Source: Ophioderma brevispina (Eukaryota > Echinodermata > Ophiuroidea > Amphilepidida > Ophiodermatidae). Taken from it: DNA of 64,000 bases. The position numbers and the translations under genes are program-made. The DNA lies in NCBI GenBank assembly GCA_023653785.1, contig JAMKCH010078773.1, forward strand, positions 248,001-312,000, given 5' to 3'. Below, in pieces: positions 48,401-60,400 of the stretch. The notes beneath the pieces are model-generated. The model was not told the DNA's origin. It saw only the letters and a program-made list of their open reading frames with translations, and made no database searches. Every line of letters starts with the position of its first letter. Positions within the stretch are counted from its first letter, which is position 1.

Positions 48401-51400
48401 TTAATTAGTAGATTAATCACATTCAAAAACCTTACATCTGTGGTGCCAAGCTACCTCAATTTGTGGTCAAAGTCAAAATTCTTTACAACCAGCCGAAAAT
48501 TCCCGCATTTTGAAGCCCAAATGCAATTTTGGCGAATCTTGTTCCACAGACGATGAAGTTGAGACAAACAGAATTATAGAACGAAGTTTCTTCTCAAATT
48601 CTGTGTCAAAAGCCTTGAATTATCCAAAGAACTATGAATGAATCGAAAGAGATGAAAGACGTGCCCATCATTATTAAAGTTTGTAATCAAAAACACCTCT
48701 GAATCCTAAAAACATACTCCAGTCTCACTAAGCCAAACTCATGAAGCCTTTCTGCATAAGGAGGACTAATAGTATCAGAATTATGTGATTTCTGAAGGAA
48801 TTGGATGCAAGTTATCCTTCGCTGAATTTTCTCAGTCGATTTAAAAAGTGATAAGAGCTGGAAGGGTGCCGCGTAGGAATCATGAAATTTGTACTGATTT
48901 GTAGTAATTTATAATCATGAAATTTGGTGCGTTAGTCAATGTTTATGCTCACAATTTGAAGGCCTTCCCACGGTCATCAGTGGCCAACTAAGGTCAATTG
49001 AAAAAAAAAAACAATTGTCCTCTGTGATCAAAGGTCAATCCAAAGTTATTCAGAACAGCAGCTGAGAATAATTACCATAACACGTATTCACCTATCTTCT
49101 CTGTACTTTACAGGAACAGCACCAGGATTTATGATACATGGCGACGTGTGGTAAATATGATGCCTTCTCAAGTTGTCTGTCTCGGATGGCGTCCTGTACT
49201 TCCCGTCGACCAGGCAGATTATTCCTGACAATACTACCTGTGTCTTTGGAAACGTTATGGCTTTGAATCAACTACTTGTTACATTAGTATGTTGGGTAAG
49301 GATGCATTCATGTGATATATTTTTACTGTGGTGTTGTAATTGTAGTGACTTGGATGTCTCAGGAAATATCATTTAGGCCACGCAAGAATATCTTAACGTC
49401 AGTGAATTTCACTACTCCTGGTCTTTATAATTTTATCTATTTCAATTAGGGCATTTGTAATTGATGGAACAAGTTTTAACACTATTTTCAAGTAAGATGA
49501 TACTGATGAATAGCTGCCCGTTTGAAATGAGGAAAATATTATGCTTCCAGAGACAGTTGGTTGACCCTATGTCAACTTCACGATAAGCATATAGAGACAA
49601 ATCGTACGATGGTAAGAGACAAGAACAAGCTTGATTTGAAAACATTTTTTAAGTGAAGATCTGCTGAAAAGGATAAGCTCTCCTTAATATGAGCTGTTTA
49701 ATGGGGGATTCACACCCATATTAAACCAGACAATTTAGTCGTATTTAACAAGTCGCAATGGGTGTGTAACAATTTGGATTTCTTCTTTTGCAGTTGCTCC
49801 TCGTCCAAATGTGTCACCAACCAATCAAGTTGTGAGTGCTGGGGAGGTTATCCGCATCTCTTGCATGGCAGAGGGATCTCAGCCTATTGAGTATGAATGG
49901 AGTAAGGTAGGATGCCGCCACTCTATTCTCAGTTGGCCTATAGTTTGATCGGGACTAGATGGCCGTGATTCATTTCATGTGGCTTATTCTCCTTTAATCC
50001 TTTTGTGTTGAAGGGGACTTAAGTTACTAAGAGATCAAAAATGTTTCAAGATTTTCCACAAAAAAATCAAATTTTGCATATTTTTTACCATATTTTGATG
50101 AAAAATACATTAAAATGAGTTCAAGAAGCCTAGTCTTAGGTCAATTTTTATTTTAGAGATGGCTTCCTAAATGAGATGTTTTCACTACTAGTAACCCCTT
50201 CTCCTCTTCAAACAAATCAGTGTAAACTGATTTTTTACAAATATTTGTAGTAAATTGAAAAGAAATAAGAAATTTAAAGAAAAATAAGCAAAATTGCTGA
50301 TTTTTCTTGAGACAAAATGTGCAAGAGGCAGCTTTGCAATATACTCTTTATTCAGCATTATACTTTAGAATATTGGGCCTGCCAATTCATGTATCAATTA
50401 CTCTATGACAATATGTATATAAACATATCTTAAAGATGAACAATTTATTCTGAAGAAATGACTACCATACACAATTTTGTAAGTTCAAATTGTACTTCCA
50501 AATCTATTGCACCTTTAAACTCCTATTTGTTAAACTGATGCAATTTTGAATTTGAATGACCTTGCAATCCTCATTGTTATTCTGTTTTCAGGTTGGTGAA
50601 CCCCTACCACCAACCGCCACCGATGTCAACGGCATGCTGCAAATCACCATAGCAACGTCGGCCGATGCTGGAGAGTATCGTTGTACATGCCGCAATGCTG
50701 CTGGAACCAGGGAAGCATATGCTACCGTAGAAGTTCAAGGTAAAACGAAAAACAAAATGGCAGACGCATATAAAATGAGCTACTTTTACAGTTCTGTTTC
50801 AAATTTGACAAAAAGTTTTGGTAATAATTTTAAAATAAATCAACCTTCTTTATTTCTGAATTTTAGTACCACCAACTGTTACTGTCTTCCCTGTCGTGAG
50901 ACACGTGCCACTGGTGGCTCTGTGGATTCGTGTGTTACCGCATGGGCAGTCCGCTCCGCAGCTCTTCGGGAGAAGAAGGCGGAAAACTTCCAGTCATCAC
51001 AGCATTCAAAGTGGTGTTCTTAGGTAAGGACGGATGTAGCAATTATTCTGTTTTGTTGAATATTCAGTTACTTTTTGAGGACAGAGAGAGAGCGATGGTG
51101 ATAGTGATGTGTGGTGTGGTGTGAAGTTGATGGATAGGAAAAAGACTGAAGACTTGATGACGATGCAGATGTTGGATTTGGAAGAAGCGGTGGACCAGTT
51201 GGCGAAGGCGAATGGTGATGTACGTTGGTATGTGCACGTGGTGAGGAGAGATGATGAGCTTGTTTTATAAAGGGTCCTTGAGTTTGAGGTGGGTGGTTTG
51301 AGGAGGAGGGGACGACCAAAGAAGACAAGGAAGAAGCAAGTGGAGGAAGAGAGTAGGAGGGTTGAGTTGAGAATAGAGGATGCACTGAATTGGGCAAAGT

Positions 51401-54400
51401 GGAGGGAGAGGATAAGAGTGGTTGCTGCGAGTGTGAGGCAAATCCGACCACCACCGTTCATGGGGACAAAAACAGATTTACAACTTTGGATTTACTACTT
51501 TTACTATTACTATGGATTGCATTGTGGTACAGGACACTTGTTTGATTCTAATTCTGTTCAAATAAAAGCAGACAGAACCTCTGTAACCCTTATCATGCAT
51601 GTATGTAACCATTTTTATGTCTTATTTTGAGAGCTGACTTGATGGTGGATGATTACAATTTATATATGAGTTAAACACTTGTTAAATGATTACAACCTAA
51701 ACAATTGCATGTTAAATAGTCAGTATTGTTTGATATTTTGTTTGAACAACCAGACGAGAGGACAATGAACATGAAGTGATGATAATAAGGTAAAACAACG
51801 ACAAGAAACTTGCAAGTAACAAGGGATTAAAACACTGAAAACTACTAATTGTTGCCAAAATGGTACAATGTTACAATATTAACTCAACACAAAGTTACTT
51901 GAGGTATAGGACAACTGTCTAAAACTCCTTGAATACTTTCTTCTTAGTATACATTATGAAAACTTTTCTAATGCTGCTTCTAATTTTCTTGCAAACTTCA
52001 AAGTTTTTCACTGCCTATACTTCGTCCACATCCACCTGAGTACAAAGTAATGAACAAGGATAATACTTGCCACTTTGCCCGCTCTGTTGAATTTAACGTC
52101 CTATGCAATCATGTCAGAATCGCAGCGGTGACCCAAGCGGTAAAGCGTCCAAGCCAATAAATAGATCTCCTGCCGCTTGGGCTCCTCATTGGCACAAATG
52201 CAGCAAATTGCATTGAGGTGACTTGAATTCAACTCTGGAGGCTGGAGGCGGTGCCGCTCACATATGTAGTTCCAAAGCATACGCCACTGACTTAATAATT
52301 GCTCGAATCCTTCCAGGGTGTACACCAAGCGGCTTGCCGCTGAGCGGCGAGGCGCATAACCTATTGTAATCCACCTTCACGTTTGTCAAGCATAAGTACA
52401 CTTAGGTGGCGGTGTGTAATTCATCGCGTCATCACTTTGTGCTTCAGACCATACAACGTTATGTACAGGAGGGTTTCTGCATGCTATGTGGATCAGGATA
52501 GTGTTGTATACTCTGGCTCAACATTCATTGCGCATGCTGCTATGTTGTCCGATTCCCCACAAAAAAATAAGAAATAACGCGCCCAGGCACATTTAACAGC
52601 AGGTCGGAAACACTTTCCATTATGCACAGGCCCATTGGTCCTGGAGCTGCCAACGCACGGAACATCCAAGGAAATATTGCAAAATAAATAAACCCACTGT
52701 ATTTTATGTAATCGATTGCTAAGACATTTTCATGCATATTCTTAAAATAGGTTGCCTTAATTAAAGTCATATGGATAGTTTAATTCTTAGCGCTCGACTG
52801 CTTTTAAGAAATATGATGAAAAAAAACGCCCAATTCAATGGATATGGGTCCACCAAACAGAATTGCAAAATACAGTGTACGGTCCATACTTTGAATTACC
52901 ACGTTTGTGTAACAGTTTATGTCATCATTCTCACTCCTGCGATAACTGTCCAACCCAGATGCATTATGGAAGGATTCCTAGCTGCTGTTGGCACATCTCT
53001 GCAGAGATGTTGCATTCCTATGGCTGTATTCTGAAGAGGAGACTAACTTTAGACTCGGGTTTAAATCAAGGTTTCGTCCTACAATGAGTGGACCTTTTTC
53101 CCTTCCAACATCTCTAAAAATATGCTGTAACGATAAGAAAATTCCTCATAGAGGGGCCGGGTCCAGGTCCACATGAGGAATTTTCTCCCATGTTAAATTT
53201 AACATTCCCAGTATTTGAACGGGAAAAAAGGTCCACTCATGAGGACTAAACCTGTTTAAACCCAGGAAAGTTAGACTACCTTTTAGAATACCAGGCCATA
53301 TATTGTGTCCGAAAAAGAGCCCGACTATAGTGTGGCAAATTTACAAGACAAGTTTCATGGATGTATTAGAAAGTTGTCTGCAACAGGCAAACATCAAATG
53401 ACACGTTAACAAATAACATTATTACAGAAAAAAATGGCACGCTATTGTTTTTTTCTTTTTTTCTTTTTTTTTTTGCTGCACAAACACCTTTTCTCTATAC
53501 CTGATTGGGAAGAATGCAGGGTAGATTTGGGTGGCTGAGGGTTTCAAATCTATACAGCATGTATTGGTTAAGCTAAGTGGTATGGGTAGGTCTTGCAAGA
53601 TTTTGGTCTTGGGGTGGAATCTGGGGATGTCTATCCACTCATGTTGTTGTTATTCTGTGATGCTTCTGCTGCTGTATTTTGTAGGAAGTACTGAAACAAA
53701 ACTTTAAAAAAAACAAATATGAGAGGTAATTATTAAAAAAAATGGTCAAAAATTTTTGATAAGTACAGGTATTTCATGACTGTAATGTATTGAGCATTGA
53801 CATGCAAAATGCGTTGAGAAGGCTTTCAATTGACCGCTGGTTATTTTGAGAAGCACCTGAAAAAAATCAGGGTTTACGGCAAGAAGGCCCCATCTGCAAT
53901 AGTGCCATTTGTCAGTTGTGTTCTTATTAAGTGTTATACCTGCAAAATCTAAATATAACACCTGGCAGCTATTGCAGATGGGGCCGCCTTGCCCTAAACA
54001 GCCTGAAATGGGAATCTTGGGAAGTCATCGCAAAGCAGCTACATGTTATACCTCTTACAGAATCTACCTGGTTAGAACGGTCAAGAAAGCAATCATGACT
54101 TTATTCACTGTTGTTTTAGTTGTAGGAGCTAGGGACCCAGGTCAAACATCATAGTTTACCCCTCACTACAGAAAAGGTTTGACACCTGAGGTAGTTAGTA
54201 TGGACCCTCTATATCAACGCTAGGTAGTTTAGTACTCTCAAATTGGTGGTAACTTTTTCAATAAGGGGCGATTTAAGTTACAACAGGGGTCAAACTTTTA
54301 AAATGCTCCAATTCATGTTGAAATGTATGCCATGTTGTACGTATTGGCATAGATCCAAAAATGTATAGTTTGTACATCTATGACCAATGGTTTTGGAGTT

Positions 54401-57400
54401 ATAAGGGTAAAAATGGCTAAATGCGTAAAAAGGCAATTTCTATTTGTACAGGGGTCAAATCAGAAGTTGTCCAATTTGTTGAAAATGAGAGAAAGTTGTT
54501 AAGCTAGATTTAATGAGTCAAATAGGAATAGTGTCCAATCTGAATGCATAGTTACATGTATGGACAAAATAGGTCATAGGTCAACATAACCCAATTGGTG
54601 GTGACCTTATTTGACGTTAGCTCCGTAAAGGAGCATTTACATAAACAAACTATACCTTTGAGGAGTCCTCTTACCTCAGACAAGACTTGCAAGTATTAAA
54701 AAATCATCAGATTAACTTTAATGTTGATCCCCTGTACAAATTGAGATTGACCTTTTTTCCCATTTTAGCCATTTTCCCTTATAACTCCAAAACCAATATT
54801 CATAAGTGGTACAAACTATACATTTTTGGAATCATATGGTTAGATGGACAATATGGCATACCTTCACATGATTGGGGCATTTTAAGAGTTTGAAACATGT
54901 GTAATAAATTGGCCCCTATTGAAAAAGTGATACCACAATTGAGAGTACTACCTACCAATCATTATTGTAGAGGGTCCATACTAACTACCAAGGTGTCAAA
55001 CCTATGGTAGTGAGAGGTAAACGAATTCCTAAAAAGGCCCGTATGATATTCTGCTCCTCCTCTATTAGAGAGTGAATAAATATTAAAGCCAAGAACTGCA
55101 CATTTTTGGAAATGGGATTTTTGAAACTAACCTCAGAATTCTCTATTTGACACAACGAGGGATTTTCAACATCAGAATCCCAGATTCCTAATTCAGTCTT
55201 TAGTTAGAAATGTCCTCATTATTGAAATAGGAGCTGTAACCCATGTACGTATCTACAATCATCCATTAGCTGTTTCCAATTTGTTTTTATGCAAAGTCAA
55301 GTTAGAGAGTAATTTTTGTGTGAGGAAAATCCCTACTTTTCCTGACAATTACAGTTTTGAGCATTACCCTTCAAAGGTGTAGTTTACTAGACATTAGCAA
55401 CGACCAACGTGAAATCTCAAATTTGATAAAATTGGGTACTCTTCAAAAAAATGTGCTCTCTTGCCTTTAACTTTTTTTTGGAATCCCTTGGATTGGAGGT
55501 TTGGGAGCGACAATAATGGTGAGAGCTATTATCAGTTGCATGCTTGTAAAATGGTACTTGGTGTGTACGTAGTGATTTTGTTCATAGTCCTTGTTGTAGT
55601 TCTTGAACTAAGGGTGTGGGTGTTGTTAGGCAATGTTATCCAGAAATGGTGGCGTTTGTAGGGTAGTTCATAGACATGAAAATGAAACTTTAAAGATCCG
55701 TACCACCCGAAAGCATTTTCAGAAATGAATCTCTCCCTTCTGAAGTATCTACAGTCATGTCCGTCTAATTTTTTTTGTGGGCCAATTAAGTGTGACAACA
55801 CCAGCCTTTTTTTTCAAATTATTTTGTTTGTATGATATAAGCAAAAGAGCATCAACGCGTCACTCTAGACTTATAAAATTTAGTTGGACATATTAAATTA
55901 GACCATGTTGGCTCTGAAATCACATGTGAATTCTGGGTTTTCTGTGTTTGGTATTTTGTTTTAGCAAATTGGTCATGATAAATCTGTAATCTTTCTAATC
56001 CTATCCTGTAGCACTATTCCCAATATTACCTAATCCACCTCACTCATAATCAATCCCTTCTCTCATCGTAGTCCTATTTTTTATCCCCCCTTTCTTAGAA
56101 ACCGTTAATGGGGGATTTTGCGATAACACGCATGTCCGTATGTATGTTTGTATGTTATGTGTGTTCCAGTTTGGTTAGGTTTCCATATGTATGTTTGTGG
56201 TTCCAGTTTGGTTAGAACCAGACTTTGGGGTTAGGTGCAATAGGGGGTCCTTAATTCGTGGATGATGTCAAGGTCACAGACCAAGGTCAAAAGGTCATAT
56301 GAGGTCATGGTTCCAGACGTGATCTTGCCAGGGGATGACGCAAGTTAATTGACTGTATTTTTAAACATGTATATCCTAATCTTGCGTTTTGCAAAAGTTT
56401 GATAGCTTGTAGAGAAGGAGAAGTACTGTGGTATCTTTCAAATGATTTTCTGCGATTCTATCTGGACTTCAATTAAAACATTCTTGCAAAGATATTTAAA
56501 AATAGGCATGTTTGTAAACTCCAGTAATATAGTCATAATATATAACTATAATATGAAACAGCACAACACTAAGGTTTGGGGAAAGAAATCTTATATAACC
56601 CTCTGCCCTATAACAATTAATTAAAAAACTTGAAAAAGGAGAAATATATAAAGGACTTGGTTCAGGCTCATTATTTATCAAGATGCAAAGGAACCTATTA
56701 ATCACATGACTACGGCAGCGTGATTCCATATCAGGGCCATTCTTCGTGAAGCGAAAGTGGAAACATATTTTGGTTAGGTTTTGTCCAAACCTACCAAAAA
56801 TATGTTTACGGTTTTGCTAGTTTGGTGTTTTGTCATGGGGAGAAAACAAAGTCGGTATGTGTGTGACTCCCGAAGAATGGCCCATCATGTCTGCGTTCTC
56901 ACGAATAAATGACCCAATAACTTATACTCAGTCAAAAGAACCAAGGCCCAGACTCATCTGGGGGACACAGTTAACCTCTAAGAGACCTTTGACCTGTGGC
57001 TGACCCCTACATGCCATTACACGGTTCGGCATATGTTCCTGGCTAGGGGGATTTCACCAGTTTAACTTAAAACATTTTTTGATTTTGTCACAACAGTATA
57101 AGCAGCCCTCGAGTGAAGACGATGGCGATATATATTGCAAGCTGTTAATGAAGCGGGATCAACTAAGCGGCATATGATAGACCTGTGCGCCATGGTAAGG
57201 TTTTTCTGCATTATTTTAACATGCCGTAATTGAGTATAGCTAACTCAGCGGTAGGGTCATATGTTTAGGAATACTTGTAGCGGGGGTGGTGTACGATTCA
57301 GGTTGATAACACGGTGAAGGAATTGAGCAATTTAATAAGTCGGTCGGCAGTCAGGAATGGATCAGGTGAGATTAAGATAAATGTAACTGAGAATGTGGCA

Positions 57401-60400
57401 AGCATCAACCCCCCGATACTAGGGTTAATGGGTAATTTATTTATTAATTACAATTTAGAGGGCCGAGCCCTCGGAGGTATACCAAACAGTGATTAACCAC
57501 TAAAGTTATAAAAAGTAGCATATGGAGTGGAATTAAAAGTTGGTCGATAGTTTTTGGGATTTATTCATTGTGAAATATTGAATGTTTTACCAACACGTTT
57601 AACAAAATAAAGTAACTAGCATAGTTAATATTGTATTTAAATGGCATTAAAAGGTTGACTGCATAATTCACAAAGTTACCTTACATTCCTGTAATTACAG
57701 CTGCTCCATCAGTGTCCATCATGGTGCACACTGTTGGCCAATACGTGCCTGTCGGTGGATCAGTGACTCGACTGACACGAGAAGTGAACAACCAAAAAAC
57801 ACCGGTTGTGACCTGGGTCAAAGTGACGGAGAATTCCAATTAAAAGCTTCTCTCAGTGGTGGAATGTTGACTATTCCTACTGCTACAGTTAACAGATGCT
57901 GGAACCTACCGTTGCACCGCTTACAAAGTGTGGATCTCAACAGTTCGCAAGTGGTCCTCTTGTGCAATGTAGGGTATTAAAATAAATTACAAATATGATG
58001 TGGGAAAATAGTGGTCTAGAATTGACCTTGAGGAATGCTAAAGTAACAGAAATGACATTGGTGGGGAATTTGGCATGTTATTGCTTGTTAAGTAAATACT
58101 GTCATTTTTTTTAAGTTTCAATGATTTATTTTTGATGGAACTTTCAAAGAATTTACTAGAATATCTTTACCCATTCATTGAACAGTGTCCCCAGCTTCCC
58201 ATACAGCCGGCAGCAACGCACAGCTCAATAGGCTCAAGGGTTAGCAATTCACTGCTTAGCGACTGGATCTCCAATGCCAGAGATCTTCTGGTACAAGCAG
58301 GAGGGGTGGATTACCAGCTAGCTATTCAGATTGATAATGGTGTCGGACCTGATACCAACATCACGAGGAGGATTCTGTGTGGACGTGTGTGAGCAAGCAA
58401 CGATGGAGGAATACAGAGTATACAACGAACTGTATGTGGAGGTACGGAATCACCAATAGGGGTTTCTGGTGGGTTTACAAATAAAACACACAGTGATATA
58501 CTCTGTCCAGGGTTTATTTTCTCCTTTTCGGGGGTTTGGCCATTGCTAAAGTGTGTGCTGCAGTGCACGCACACACATACGCGCCTGTTTGCATCGTACT
58601 CGCCACTGTATTGGTTTGTTTTAAAATTAGCTGTTATTGTTCAACTTGTTCCTGTGCATGAGGCGTGAATGGCTTGCATACGGTCGTGACTAAGACGCGC
58701 AATTGAGAGAAAAAAAACATCTGGATACAGTATACGCACATGCATACACAAACAATGATTCATTACATCTGAAATTTTACCACCAAAAAAAATTGTAATC
58801 TGCACTCATTCATAAGGGATGTGATCAAGCAAAATGAGTCAGAAGTTCAAATATTGATTTTGAGGAATAGCCAAACAAAGGAGAAAATGTCTGATGATTT
58901 CCCATGTTTTTTGCCACCTTCAAATGATTTTAAATTGGAATTAATTGGTCAATTTAATGGGGGGTTTCAGCAAAATGTGCTTTTTTAATGTTGTATACAG
59001 TTACATGGAAAAATAAAAATCGAATATCACCAACTGTAGACTCATTTTGCTTGATCACGTCACAAATTGTGCATATTAACTAATCATTGCATATTTTTCC
59101 TGATGGTAATAACAAAAGGAAGCCCAAGCGTGTCGTATATTCTGTGAATAGGAAAGTTGCGTAGGACGAAAAACTTGTCTCCTAGTTTAATTTTTTTGTG
59201 GGGGGATTTTTTTTTTTAATTATTAATGTTACAAATTGAAATATGTATTCAATGTTTGCTTTTAGAAAAAAAAAAAAAAAAACTGGTGCCTACTTACTCA
59301 GATGCCAACTTCTTACATCGCCTACAGAGGCTGAGAAATGCTCATAAAATTACTTTGATATCAAAATTCTCTTTCAAAACAAGAGAGCTAGAAGGTAAGA
59401 TTCATATTCCAACTCATTGTTTATAAGGGCTACGATGATGTAACTTGGTGGAAAGGAGGGGGTGGGATGGGGTGTCATGTTGGTGACCCATGTGACCTCA
59501 CAGGACCTTTGGACGGTCAAAATGTTAACCCTTAATATATTGCATCCGTATGAGTTACGTAAGGTCTACGATGATGTACATTGGTGGAAAGGAGGGCGGG
59601 TGGGGTGACATCAGGGACCTTTTAGCCCCATTCACACACCGACTACAGCCGACGACACTCAGGCAGTCATAATATTTTGTTTCCCCCCCCCCACAAAAAA
59701 GTATGTCTCGATCAGCACCCACATATTTATACTAAATTAGGTTAGGAGTGTGTACTTGTAAAATGTATTCCTTTTGACTTTCCAAAGTGGGTAAGGTACT
59801 GATAACTTTACATCACTTCCTCTTCAGGTATGATCTTGTTTAATGGCCAAAAGACAACGGTGGAGGCGATTTCCGTGCATTATGGAATGGCTCAGGGTTT
59901 CGCTCAATTCCGATTTGATCCGGCGGCGGAGTCGCCATCATCAACAGTCACAACCGAGAGGCTGGACCTTGGCAAATGGAACACCGTTGACTATCGTACG
60001 CAACATGACCTATGCAGACATGGATGTCGACGACCATCCTAGAGTGACGGATATGGCTCCTAGTTGGCTCTCAGGAATGGAATTGATACAGAAGTTGTAT
60101 CTGGGGGGTATTGAGAAGTTTGAAACCGTACCAACAGTCGCGGGATTTAGAACCGGGTTTATTGGTGAGTGTATGGAGCATGGAGGAGAGACTTTTGTGT
60201 TTAGAAGTTTTGTATTCCTGTTTTTCAGTATCGCAATCAATTTTAGTGTTAATTGAAGAAACTACAAACTGTTGTGATTCTGTGTTGAAAAATAATACTT
60301 GTTTCTGATGCAATGGCTAGGAGTACAGCAAACATTTATTAAAGCAAAGACTTTAAGATTTAAAAACTTATCTATCATTCCACTACTCACTCAGCCTGTG

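Noticed and set aside
51068..51461. Minus-strand frames opposite the LINE tail
   Set aside because: They are shadows of the + strand [13 protein letters not shown] frame, which is the recognisable one.
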